Origin: Saprospiraceae bacterium
GTDB lineage: Bacteria > Bacteroidota > Bacteroidia > Chitinophagales > Saprospiraceae
DNA: 64,000 nucleotides
Direction: 5' to 3'
Assembly: GCA_019694255.1 (NCBI GenBank)
Contig: JAIBCI010000031.1
Coordinates: 62,001 to 126,000, forward strand
A model generated the notes under the pieces. The model worked only from the letters and a program-made list of their open reading frames with translations, did not search any database and was not told the origin of the DNA. Below are positions 10,234 to 18,876 of the stretch, in pieces (position 1 is the first letter of the stretch; each line of letters starts with the position of its first letter). The translations under genes and the position numbers were made by a program.

Positions 10234-11424
10234 TCACTTGTTAAAAATATTGTGCTGATGGATTTGTTTCAACCGGAACGCCGCCTCAGACAGTGTCTCT
10301 TTCTTTTTGGCAAAACAAAATCGGAGTATCCCGGAATCATAATGATCATGATAAAAAGCAGAGATCGGAACACAGGCCACACCGCAAAGTTCGGTTAATC
10401 TTTGCGCAGCTTCCATGTCGGTAATATTGCCTAGATGGCGAAACCCGGCCAGCATGAAGTAAGATCCTTTGGTATTCAGCCATTGCAAACCGCAATCAGA
10501 AACCAAAGTGTAAAACTGATCCCTTTTCTCCTGATAGAATCCGGCCAGGCCATCAAAAAATTCGGGAAATTCCGACATAAATGCTGCAACCGCATATTGA
10601 GATGGGGTATGAACTGAAAAGACCGTAAACTGATGAAGCTTTCTGATCTCAGCGGTCAGTTCAGATCTGGCAACAATGTATCCCAATTTCCAACCCGTAT
10701 TATGCAATGTCTTACCAAGGGAATAAACAACAATACTTTGCTCAATAATTTCTTCATAAAGAAGTGCACTTTGATGGATTAATTGATCGAAAGTGAGCAA
10801 ATCATAGACCTCATCCCAAATAATCAATGTATTGTATTGGCGAACCATTTTTACCAGCTTCATCATATCATCAGCGCTCAACACGGTGGCTGAAGGATTA
10901 TGCGGATTATTTACAATCATCATTCGGATGTCTCCGGACTTTAATGTATCCTCCAGTTGATTCCAGGGTATAGAAAACAATGGTTCCTGTAATCTTAGGT
11001 AAATTGGAACTCCGCCGTTGACCAGAACAGAAGGTGCATAACTGTCGTAAGCGGGTTCAAAAATGATTACCTTATCACCTGGCTTTGTGAAAGTACTGAT
11101 CACTGTATAAATTGCCTGTGTTGCACCGGCAGTCACTGTAATCTGAGAACCTGGATCTAGCTGGAACTGATACTGACGATAAATACGCTCTGCCAATTGT
11201 TCCCTCAGCTTGAGAACTCCTGGCATTGGTGCATACTGATTGTGCCCATTGCGCGCAGCATCAGCCAATGCATCGATTAATTCAGAAGGAGGACTGAAAT
11301 CCGGAAATCCCTGTGCGAGATTCACTGCCTGATGGCGATTAGCCAACTCCGTCATTCTGGCAAAAATTGACGTGCCAAACTGTGGGAGCTTAGAAATAAT
11401 TTCCGGGAAATCACCCTGATTCAT
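10234..11424 (-). CDS. PLP-dependent class I/II aminotransferase (methionine aminotransferase YbdL-like)
   Basis: A 396-residue fold-type I aminotransferase. Visible landmarks: NLAQGFPDF near residue 36, the PLP phosphate-contact region TAGATQA near 98, NNPHNPSA near 172, DEVYD near 205 and the Schiff-base lysine in YSLGKTLHNTGWKLGY (about 235-250). The NLAQGFPDF and the HNTGWKLGY stretches are typical of the kynurenine/methionine aminotransferase group that includes E. coli YbdL, which transaminates methionine and related ketoacids. Substrate specificity cannot be set from sequence. It lies between a glycosyltransferase and the outer-membrane barrel on one strand with short gaps (18 and 14 bases), but metabolic linkage to the glycan genes is unproven. 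Confidence 0.88.
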   Translation of the reverse strand: MNQGDFPEIISKLPQFGTSIFARMTELANRHQAVNLAQGFPDFSPPSELIDALADAARNGHNQYAPMPGVLKLREQLAERIYRQYQFQLDPGSQITVTAGATQAIYTVISTFTKPGDKVIIFEPAYDSYAPSVLVNGGVPIYLRLQEPLFSIPWNQLEDTLKSGDIRMMIVNNPHNPSATVLSADDMMKLVKMVRQYNTLIIWDEVYDLLTFDQLIHQSALLYEEIIEQSIVVYSLGKTLHNTGWKLGYIVARSELTAEIRKLHQFTVFSVHTPSQYAVAAFMSEFPEFFDGLAGFYQEKRDQFYTLVSDCGLQWLNTKGSYFMLAGFRHLGNITDMEAAQRLTELCGVACVPISAFYHDHYDSGILRFCFAKKKETLSEAAFRLKQIHQHNIFNK

Positions 11425-11442
11425 GGGGTAAATATCGGGACT

Positions 11443-12612
11443 TTATGTGCTTGCTCCTGTAGCGTAATTGTTAAGTTCGTCTAAAAGTTTGTCCCAGTGC
11501 CTGTCTTTGTCAGGAGCATATTCATCGTTTTTCTCATCCTTACGGTGTTTTGTTATAAATTCTTTCAGCTCCCAAGGATTACTTTCATCCGTATAAAAAA
11601 TCAGACAATCCGGATGCCTTTCTAACAGCTGAAGTGCCGGATCTGAAACATTCTCACAAAAATGAATCACTGGAAGTCTACTATTAATATATTCCTGCAT
11701 TTTGCTAGGAACACCCGTATGAATACGGTTGCCCAATGATATGAGAATGCAGGCCTTTTCATATACATGGATCAATTGTTCCGGCGGAACCTGCGATTCA
11801 AAAATAACTACAGAACTTGAGCTGAATCGATGAATGAGTTCCTTATGTTGCTTTCCTGTCAGCTTAATGACTGCATTCATGCCCTCCCGATTGATTCTGC
11901 TGACAACATCTTCCAATATTCTAAGGGCTTCAATTCCGGGACGAACAGGAGTATATGTATTTCCGACATATTGCAAGACCAGCTGTTGACCAGGGATTCT
12001 CTTCATTTGTGAAAAATCCACGATCGCAGGATTAGTTATACACAAGATCTTTTCATCCTGTATAGGATTCCTTGAGCGTAAGGTCTGCTTAAGAAAATCT
12101 GAATTAACCACCACTCGATCTGCTAACATAATAACCTCACGCTCCAAATTATGAAGCAATTTGTCCCTTAGCGATTCCCCTGACGTGCTGAATTGGTCCC
12201 CAATGTCGGCAATCCAGAAACATTTTTTTCCGATCCATTTTTTCAGAATCAATCCTGCGAAATGAACTGATACCGGATGTGAACAGGTTAAAATGATATC
12301 CTCCTGCCTACGGTATCTTGTAAGGTATATTATCAGATGCCAAAGGCTGTTGAGTATAAATAAATCCGGGAAAAAAACCGATTTGAGAATAGAATATAAA
12401 ACATGTCTTTTTTCTAAAGCATAGTGATGTGGATCCATCGTGAATCCGTGGCAACGGATATTGTCATTAATCACATTTTCATTTCGTGCGGGATTGGATA
12501 TCATGAGCACCTCCATCCTATCAGAACACCTCAGCATCAGATCCCTCATCCGCATGCTGCGCGGATTGACCATGGGTGGATGAAACGGACTAAAAATGAC
12601 GAGCCGCTTCAT
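11443..12612 (-). CDS. glycosyltransferase family 4-like protein (GT-B fold)
   Basis: A 389-residue GT-B type glycosyltransferase. The N-terminus (MKRLVIFSPFHPPMVNPRSMR) is the usual first beta-strand and acceptor loop; the C-terminal half carries LQYVGNTY and a sugar-nucleotide-binding segment PSKMQEYINSRLPVIHF, where conserved Glu binds the donor ribose in this family. Donor and acceptor are unknown. Its start overlaps the end of the preceding glycosyltransferase by 23 bases, indicating translational coupling in a surface-glycan operon. Confidence 0.85.
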   Translation of the reverse strand: MKRLVIFSPFHPPMVNPRSMRMRDLMLRCSDRMEVLMISNPARNENVINDNIRCHGFTMDPHHYALEKRHVLYSILKSVFFPDLFILNSLWHLIIYLTRYRRQEDIILTCSHPVSVHFAGLILKKWIGKKCFWIADIGDQFSTSGESLRDKLLHNLEREVIMLADRVVVNSDFLKQTLRSRNPIQDEKILCITNPAIVDFSQMKRIPGQQLVLQYVGNTYTPVRPGIEALRILEDVVSRINREGMNAVIKLTGKQHKELIHRFSSSSVVIFESQVPPEQLIHVYEKACILISLGNRIHTGVPSKMQEYINSRLPVIHFCENVSDPALQLLERHPDCLIFYTDESNPWELKEFITKHRKDEKNDEYAPDKDRHWDKLLDELNNYATGAST

Positions 12613-13738
12613 TTCCGAGGTACAATTTTAAAAAACCTTGCCTGGTCCATTGCGTATCCGTTTTGTCTTTTGCAGTCTGAAAAGCATTATTACAAAACTG
12701 ATAATATCTTCTGCTATCCAGTTGCGAGAGTGCCTTAATGTTTTGCGCCATTTCATGGACATAACCTTCTTTGCAAACCCAGGCATTAAACCCGTTGACC
12801 GCCAGTTCGGGTATATCACAATGTCTGGTTGTCAACACTGGCTTTCCTAAAGCCATGGCATCCTTGATCAATACGGGGCATCCGCCTTCTGAATCACCAT
12901 TCTCAGCATGGCGGCTGAGATTAACGACGATATGACAATCTGCCATTTTGCGAATATATGTTTCAAAGCTTATTTTATCCTGTAATTGAATTCCATACAA
13001 TCGATTCTGCCTGATAAATTTTTCAATTTCAGCGGCATAGTCTTTATCGATTTTTTCGCCAAAGAATTCAATATGAAAAAATTTTGCTTGTCCTGAAAGT
13101 ACGAGTGCTTCTAAAAATTCGAGTTGCCCTTTCTTTTGCGTAATTGTTGCGACCTGCAACAACTTTAAAGTACTACTCCATGGCTGCAAAGCCTGCTGAC
13201 CTGCTCTTTTGAAGAACATCTGGATCACATGTATTCTTTCTTCAAAAACGCCGTAACTTCTCAATAAATTCTTACTGTAATGACCCTCCGTTACAAAATC
13301 CACATTGGCTGCTGAAAGCCGTTGATATGACTTTATAACATCAGGTTTATTTTTTGGCAAATAGCTGTAGTCAAATCCGTAAAGGGAAACTATACATCGC
13401 AATCCGCAAGATCTGATAAAGTTTTCAAATCTTACTGCAAGATGTCCAAAATGAAAATGTATCAAACTGATCTTTTCCGACTGTATGTATTGTCTCAAAA
13501 ATAATTCCTGTTTATCCTGCTGCCATCTTGATCGAATTCGATTCCAAGTACTGACAGGATAATCACTTTTATAACCAAATTGTATTGCCTGACGATTGAT
13601 TAATTCATTTGATGTTGCGTAAAATAAAGGGGCGAAATGGTGTTGTACAATATCAGCTGTCTCTGCCCATGAATCCCTGAGCCAGCCCATTGTCTCTGGT
13701 AAATGAAAGTCATAAATATGCAATACCTTAAAGGACAT
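12590..13738 (-). CDS. glycosyltransferase family 4 (WcaL-like)
   Basis: A 382-residue group 1 glycosyltransferase. VTEGHYSKNLLRSYGV (about 150) and the later pattern GGCPVLIKDAMALGKPVLTT followed by DIPELAVNG are typical of the colanic-acid WcaL/AmsK group; the E-x7-E type donor motif is partly replaced here (KDAMALGKP in place of EAMA-x-GxP). It overlaps the asparagine-synthetase-like gene by 11 bases upstream and the next glycosyltransferase by 23 bases downstream. A role in assembling a repeat unit that the neighbouring flippase exports is inferred. Confidence 0.87.
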   Translation of the reverse strand: MSFKVLHIYDFHLPETMGWLRDSWAETADIVQHHFAPLFYATSNELINRQAIQFGYKSDYPVSTWNRIRSRWQQDKQELFLRQYIQSEKISLIHFHFGHLAVRFENFIRSCGLRCIVSLYGFDYSYLPKNKPDVIKSYQRLSAANVDFVTEGHYSKNLLRSYGVFEERIHVIQMFFKRAGQQALQPWSSTLKLLQVATITQKKGQLEFLEALVLSGQAKFFHIEFFGEKIDKDYAAEIEKFIRQNRLYGIQLQDKISFETYIRKMADCHIVVNLSRHAENGDSEGGCPVLIKDAMALGKPVLTTRHCDIPELAVNGFNAWVCKEGYVHEMAQNIKALSQLDSRRYYQFCNNAFQTAKDKTDTQWTRQGFLKLYLGNEAARHF

Positions 13739-15356
13739 TAAACTTATTTTGACGGTTCATTTCTATCCAAAGTGCAATGGTCAGCCATCTGAAATAATCT
13801 TCAGTGGACCGAGGCTTATGTGGCGGTTGCCATCCCGGGCTCAGGTCCACAAGGCATTCCTTTATTTCATTTATTAAGAAATGATAGTCGACAAATGTCT
13901 TGCTTCTTCCCGTCCATTGAAAATAATTGTCCTGCAATTTATAAAACCTGGTCTTCAGCATCCACTGATTGAATAATGACCACGATACCGGCAGCATGGT
14001 CTTTTGCCAGGGAATATTCCGAATCGACAATGGCCATCTCCGATTGATGGCATTGAGATAAAGTCTGTGGTACAGCTGAATCTTATCCTGCACAGCATAA
14101 TTGTAACGCAACCATCTCATATTACAGAACGGAAGACACGTTTTTAATTGCTTACCCAAATAGTGCATATGTAATGCGCCCGAATTGGCTATTCGCTGTG
14201 TGGAAATATATGGATCAATGCTGGATGTTTTAAAATAAGGAAGATGTGTCAGGTCATCAGCCTTGCCAAAATGGAACCATTGCCTGGCTATGAGCGGATT
14301 GATTGTCTTTCCTGCAGTATAGGCATCGGAGTATACACCACCTCCATAAAAACCTGTTGCGATAATCTCATAATCATTATTTAAGTCATTATAAATATCA
14401 TCTTCATGAAAGTGCTGTATCGACAAAAGTCCCCCAGTTAACCATATTCTCTCAAGACGATTTTGGATCCAATTTTTATGATTGATCTGGTATTTTTTCC
14501 AAGGTACTCCTAACTTCAAACAAACTTCTGAAGCTACTTTTAGATCTATTGTATCTTCCTCTCCAAAACTAAAAGCGCCTGCAGTCTTAAACCGTTCTTT
14601 TATTTCGTATAAAACCCAGCGACTATCTAATCCTCCACTCAGCGCGACTCCCCACGCTTTGAATTGGTCCGGTAATTGATGAAAGAAATCCGTAAATTCC
14701 TGAATATACCCGATAACCAATTCGTTATTAGATAATTCTATGTTACTGTTCTCATTCCAACCCCAATATTGCCAGGTTTTCAAAGTGTGATCCGTCAGAT
14801 CAGCTTCGATAACTGTGGCCGGTAGACTTCGAGAGAGATTTTGATACCAGGACTGACCTGAAATAAAATGTCCATTCAGGTAAAATAAGTCCAATGATTC
14901 TTCATTCCACTTCAGTTCAGATCTGCGATGTCCAAGCAAATATTGAAGCTGGTCGCTAAAAATTAAATCCTGCCCGCACTGCCAGATCATGCAGGGATAA
15001 AAACCCATCGGATCCGTTACAATACGCAACTTTAAAGCTTTTTTATTAAAAATCAGAAAGGCAACTATTCCGTTCAGTTCATCAAACCACTTCAACACTG
15101 TCCTGGCAGTATCCGACCAGCTTAATTCAGCATGCTTTACCTGGAATACTTTCTCAAAATTTTTTAAAGGCAAAGCCCTGCCAATGACCACAACGAAATA
15201 TTTTTCGTCTTCTATAATCAAAGGTTCGTCCTGTGGATGCTTTTCGCCTGCCAGGAAGTACGATCCAAATTCACGGTACAAGTAGTCAGAGCCGGAATAC
15301 TTTTGACGCTCAGGAATTGTCAAATCAGAATGCTTCGCTATGATGAAACTTTTCAT
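13728..15356 (-). CDS. asparagine synthetase-like amidotransferase, N-terminal Cys missing
   Basis: A 542-residue protein with the two-domain layout of AsnB: a degenerate class II glutaminase-like region (about 1-200, with FNKKALKLRIVTDPMGFYP near 103-121) and a synthetase domain with the ATP PP-loop SGGLDS at 240-245. True glutamine-hydrolysing enzymes begin Met-Cys-Gly; this one begins MKSFIIAKHS and no residue-2 Cys exists, so it probably cannot take ammonia from glutamine. Related AsnB-like proteins in biosynthetic clusters form amides or peptide-like bonds using another amine. It is embedded between a flippase (sharing base 15356 with its end) and glycosyltransferases, so amidation of a glycan sugar acid is a reasonable but unproven guess. 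Confidence 0.82.
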   Translation of the reverse strand: MKSFIIAKHSDLTIPERQKYSGSDYLYREFGSYFLAGEKHPQDEPLIIEDEKYFVVVIGRALPLKNFEKVFQVKHAELSWSDTARTVLKWFDELNGIVAFLIFNKKALKLRIVTDPMGFYPCMIWQCGQDLIFSDQLQYLLGHRRSELKWNEESLDLFYLNGHFISGQSWYQNLSRSLPATVIEADLTDHTLKTWQYWGWNENSNIELSNNELVIGYIQEFTDFFHQLPDQFKAWGVALSGGLDSRWVLYEIKERFKTAGAFSFGEEDTIDLKVASEVCLKLGVPWKKYQINHKNWIQNRLERIWLTGGLLSIQHFHEDDIYNDLNNDYEIIATGFYGGGVYSDAYTAGKTINPLIARQWFHFGKADDLTHLPYFKTSSIDPYISTQRIANSGALHMHYLGKQLKTCLPFCNMRWLRYNYAVQDKIQLYHRLYLNAINRRWPLSIRNIPWQKTMLPVSWSLFNQWMLKTRFYKLQDNYFQWTGRSKTFVDYHFLINEIKECLVDLSPGWQPPHKPRSTEDYFRWLTIALWIEMNRQNKFNVL

Positions 15357-16777
15357 CAGACCATCGACAACTTAAGCCAGTTTACAAGCCTTTGCTTTTC
15401 CAGAAAGTAAAAAACCAGTAGAATCAATAGTAAACTGCTACATAGCGATAGCACAAAATTTGTAATTACTAAATGACTCATCCACACCGACAAAGTAATT
15501 AAAGCAAACGAACAAACTTGCCTGACGTGAAAAATTCCCGTAGCGATATGATGCTCTTTTAACAATCTGGCAAACAGCAACCAGAGCATAATCGCAGATA
15601 TTATGCCATACCCGATGCCAAACCATAAAAAACTTTCCAGACTACCTTTGAATAAATAAAATAATATGATCACCAGGTAATTAATAATTAGAATAGTAAT
15701 ATTCCAAACAAATATTCTTCTGGTCTCTCCAAGTGATAAAACATAGCTCACCAGAATATTATTGATAGATCTCGCAAAGGCTACGGGAATTAAAAATGTC
15801 GCATAGTAAATAAGATCCGCTGACTTGTCCGGGTATGCGAACTGTATCACCTCTGTACGATACATCCAAAAAAGCCAATATAAGGTAAAAATGATATAGA
15901 GAAAACTCCGTAAACTTTCGCGTGTCAATTCATCTACATTTTCGCTGCGCAGCAAGGCTTTAGAAATCACTGGAATAATTGCCCTATTAAACAAAGGGTT
16001 AATCTTGGCAAAGATCATATAACTGATTTCAGTCATAAGGATATAACCCCCCAATGTCGATAAACCGAACAAGCCAACAATAATCACTGTGTCATACTGC
16101 CCCTGTACAAAACTCAGAATCTGGGACCATATGTTATAATGACTTGAACGTTCCATTTTCTGCATTTCCTCCAATGATACTTCATCTGCCCCTGAAGATT
16201 TTACGGAAATAAAAAACCACGAAATTCCATAAAAGAGAATAAACCTCAGAACAACACCGCAGCTGAATACCATGACAGCATCAAAATAAGCAACTGCCAC
16301 GACAACAAAGACCAACTCAATGGTATAAGCAATCATTTGTACAAGTACAATTTCCCTTTGACGAAAGTCCCTGACCATTTGGCTTTGCACAGAAGCACCG
16401 GCACCAATGATGATGATTATCAGAAGGCTGTTGACTATGATCACGCTGCCTGTATTGCGTGACATGTCTGTCAGAAGCCAAATCAATCCGAAAACAAAAA
16501 CCGAAATGAACATATAAAACCACTGCCTTGCCATCAGCCGGCGGAAAAGTTGCTTAGATGAATGGTGTTGCTGAATCATGCTGAAAAACATTCCCGGATC
16601 GAGACTGTAAAGTGCAAATCGGAATACGATTGAGAAGATCGCATAGGCCCCTAACTCTTTCAGAGGTAGCAATCTTCCCAATAAAATAAGCGTAATTAAC
16701 TGAATCAAACTTATATAAATTGTGGACAGCAGTTGCCACCGAAAAATCCAATTAAACGAAATCTTGTTTTCTACCAT
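15356..16777 (-). CDS. oligosaccharide flippase (Wzx/MATE-like)
   Basis: A 473-residue membrane protein with about 12 hydrophobic segments and the start (MVENKISFNWIFRWQLLSTI) typical of Wzx-type polysaccharide flippases, which move lipid-linked repeat units across the inner membrane. The frame is open to 16831, but the first 18 residues (MQCCKACSKC...) are Cys-rich, atypical and run into the intergenic region shared with the divergent gene, so the ATG at 16777 is preferred. It leads the minus-strand glycan operon and overlaps the next gene at base 15356. Confidence 0.88.
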   Translation of the reverse strand: MVENKISFNWIFRWQLLSTIYISLIQLITLILLGRLLPLKELGAYAIFSIVFRFALYSLDPGMFFSMIQQHHSSKQLFRRLMARQWFYMFISVFVFGLIWLLTDMSRNTGSVIIVNSLLIIIIIGAGASVQSQMVRDFRQREIVLVQMIAYTIELVFVVVAVAYFDAVMVFSCGVVLRFILFYGISWFFISVKSSGADEVSLEEMQKMERSSHYNIWSQILSFVQGQYDTVIIVGLFGLSTLGGYILMTEISYMIFAKINPLFNRAIIPVISKALLRSENVDELTRESLRSFLYIIFTLYWLFWMYRTEVIQFAYPDKSADLIYYATFLIPVAFARSINNILVSYVLSLGETRRIFVWNITILIINYLVIILFYLFKGSLESFLWFGIGYGIISAIMLWLLFARLLKEHHIATGIFHVRQVCSFALITLSVWMSHLVITNFVLSLCSSLLLILLVFYFLEKQRLVNWLKLSMV

Positions 16778-16904
16778 GCAGGTGCTACGGTGCAAAGCTA
16801 AACATTTCGAGCAAGCCTTACAGCACTGCAAGTATAGAATTCATTTCCCCGCAATTTTTGCCCCAGGTTATGATGATCTTTACAGTCCTAAGCATGTCTT
16901 ATTG

Positions 16905-16912
16905 TATTTTTG
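16905..16912 (+). promoter_or_regulatory. TAnnTTTG -7 element upstream of the FemAB-like gene
   Basis: TATTTTTG at 16905-16912 matches the Bacteroidota -7 element exactly. It is only 10 bases before the ATG at 16923, implying a very short leader. No clear -33 TTTG lies at the expected distance. Confidence 0.4.
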
Positions 16913-16922
16913 TCCCTGTTGT

Positions 16923-17813
16923 ATGATTCGTGTTGAACAAGATCTTTTCCTCAGTGGTGAATGGCGGCCGCCTTCGGGCTCATCGGTCTTTCGTCATGAG
17001 GTCAAATACAAATCATCCACTCTAATGGTACTTTATGAAAAGCAAAGAGCAGGTGTAATAAGTTATGCAAAGTGCCCCTTATTTACTCCTTATAATGCGA
17101 GAATATTTCATCAACATCCTGAAATGAACGAGTCGGTGCGTTTCAACACTGAGCTTGGATTGTATGAACGACTACTTTCAGAAGACCTGCCAGCGGATAT
17201 ACTCCAGCTTAAATTTTATACCGGCCAGGTTCATCTGCCGATGATCAATACTCAACGCTTATATGCAAAACCAGCATTTTATGAATACATTGATGTAAAA
17301 ACCAATCCGCAAGAAATCTGGTCGACCTTGTCGAGTGAGACCCGCAATGACATACTTTATGCCCGTGAAAAAGCAGAAATAAATAATCATCCGGAGCTTC
17401 GAAGACTAGCTTCTTTTCTGTGCAAAAACTCCTATTATACAAGAAATGGATTGCATGAAGATCAATTGATAATAACTTTATCACAAAGCTCCATACACGG
17501 GAAGGTGCGAATGTATACTTTAAGTTATGATGGACAGATATGTTCTGCATCCGTGATGATCCGTTCTGGATCGGTCTGGTATTATTGGTTGAACCATAAC
17601 GATAAAGATCACAACATTCGTGGCGCCCACTTACTACTTCTTTGGCAGTGCGTACAGGAAGCACTTCATGATCACTGCAGATTTAGTTTTGATGGAAGCA
17701 GCGTCCCAACCATTACAAAGGTGTTCAAATCCTTAGGAAGCACGACAGAAATCATACCGGTAATCATGGCGTGTCGCAGACCATGGATAAAAAAAATAGT
17801 ACAATGGCTGTAG
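16923..17813 (+). CDS. FemAB/GNAT-like acyltransferase
   Basis: From the ATG at 16923 the product is 296 residues (MIRVEQDLFLSGEWRPP). The C-terminal half has the GNAT-like strand-helix pattern QICSASVMIRSGSVWYYWLNHND, then RGAHLLLLWQCVQEA and FDGSSVPTITKVFKSLGS, reminiscent of FemAB/BioF2-like acetyltransferases found in exopolysaccharide loci, which move acyl or aminoacyl groups to sugars or peptides. The frame is open from 16722, but that stretch overlaps the divergent flippase start and is unlikely to be coding. The stop is one base before the next ATG, so the two plus-strand genes form an operon. Specific substrate unknown. Confidence 0.7.
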   Translation: MIRVEQDLFLSGEWRPPSGSSVFRHEVKYKSSTLMVLYEKQRAGVISYAKCPLFTPYNARIFHQHPEMNESVRFNTELGLYERLLSEDLPADILQLKFYTGQVHLPMINTQRLYAKPAFYEYIDVKTNPQEIWSTLSSETRNDILYAREKAEINNHPELRRLASFLCKNSYYTRNGLHEDQLIITLSQSSIHGKVRMYTLSYDGQICSASVMIRSGSVWYYWLNHNDKDHNIRGAHLLLLWQCVQEALHDHCRFSFDGSSVPTITKVFKSLGSTTEIIPVIMACRRPWIKKIVQWL

Positions 17814-17814
17814 T

Positions 17815-18876
17815 ATGAAATCAGAAGAGGCCATTCGCAATGCAGCGTTTGCTGCCCGTCAATGGTTAAGGCAGGCGCATTACGCCGCCGGCGGAAAGGG
17901 CTTTGCACACAGTTGCCGGTTGTTTGCACCCCGTTGGTGGCGATGGCACAAGCCATATCCCGAGACAAGTGGATATCTGATCGAAAATTTTATCAACACC
18001 GATTCTCCCGAAGATGACAACATTGCGAAGCATACTTCAGACTGGCTTTGTGACATCCAGCACCCGGACGGATACTTTTATTCTGGCACCTCGCAAATCC
18101 ATCCCAGTTTCTTCAATACGGCGCAAATACTTTTCGGATTGTTTCATGCCGCCAACCAGTATGAAAATGAGCGATACAAGATAGCATTGCGCAAATCCAG
18201 GGTATGGCTTATTAATTCACTGGATGAGAAAGGCAGATGTACCAGGGGATTGTATCGCCCTGGCTATTTTGCGAGTTATTATTCGAGGGCAATCTGGCCC
18301 ATTCTAATGACCGGTGATGTGGATGATTCAGGCTATACTTTAGAATCACTTAATTTTTTGTGGCAACGAAGATTAAGCAATGGATGCTTTGAAAATATGT
18401 CCTTTAATATGCATCAACCATTTCTGACACATACACTTGCTTATACGATTGAAGGCTTCCTTGAATCTTCTCTACTGATCAATGATTTATCCATGCGGGA
18501 CCAATGTCTCGACAGCCTGAAGATTATAGCAACCATGGTAATGGATAATGGCACACTTTACAGTCGTTACGATACAGACTGGAAGGCCGCAGGACCAGGT
18601 CATTGCGTAACAGGACAGGCACAACTCATCAGTCTGTGGTGCAGAGCCTTCTCTATCAACCCTTTACCAGTTTTCCTAAATGCTTCGGAATTACTCATGA
18701 ACGAAATGATTCAATGGCAACACAAAAATAGTCATCCTGATTATTCTGGTGGGTTCACCGCTTCCGTTCCCCTGTGGGGTAATTACTTTCCTTTCAGAAT
18801 GGTAAACTGGACAAACAAATTTTTCCTTGATGCCTGTTCACGATATCTCAGTCTTCAAGGGCTTAACGAAGGATAA
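17815..18876 (+). CDS. putative (alpha/alpha) six-hairpin-type protein of the glycan locus
   Basis: A 353-residue cytoplasm-type protein without a signal peptide. It is rich in Trp and aromatic residues and shows repeated helix-pair elements, each ending in a Gly/aromatic turn: YPETSGYLIENFI, DIQHPDGYF, DSGYTLESLNFLWQRR, THTLAYTIEGFLE. Such repeats recall six-hairpin glycosidases, lyases and C5-epimerase-like proteins in polysaccharide loci. No catalytic residues can be named with confidence. It begins one base after the FemAB-like stop, and its 3' end overlaps the convergent sortase gene by 14 bases. Function is unassigned; a role in handling or sensing the glycan is inference. Confidence 0.6.
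   Translation: MKSEEAIRNAAFAARQWLRQAHYAAGGKGFAHSCRLFAPRWWRWHKPYPETSGYLIENFINTDSPEDDNIAKHTSDWLCDIQHPDGYFYSGTSQIHPSFFNTAQILFGLFHAANQYENERYKIALRKSRVWLINSLDEKGRCTRGLYRPGYFASYYSRAIWPILMTGDVDDSGYTLESLNFLWQRRLSNGCFENMSFNMHQPFLTHTLAYTIEGFLESSLLINDLSMRDQCLDSLKIIATMVMDNGTLYSRYDTDWKAAGPGHCVTGQAQLISLWCRAFSINPLPVFLNASELLMNEMIQWQHKNSHPDYSGGFTASVPLWGNYFPFRMVNWTNKFFLDACSRYLSLQGLNEG

Noticed and set aside
16722..16922. Longer N-terminus for the FemAB-like gene
   Set aside because: It would overlap the divergent flippase start and is Cys/His-rich, unlike the rest of the protein.
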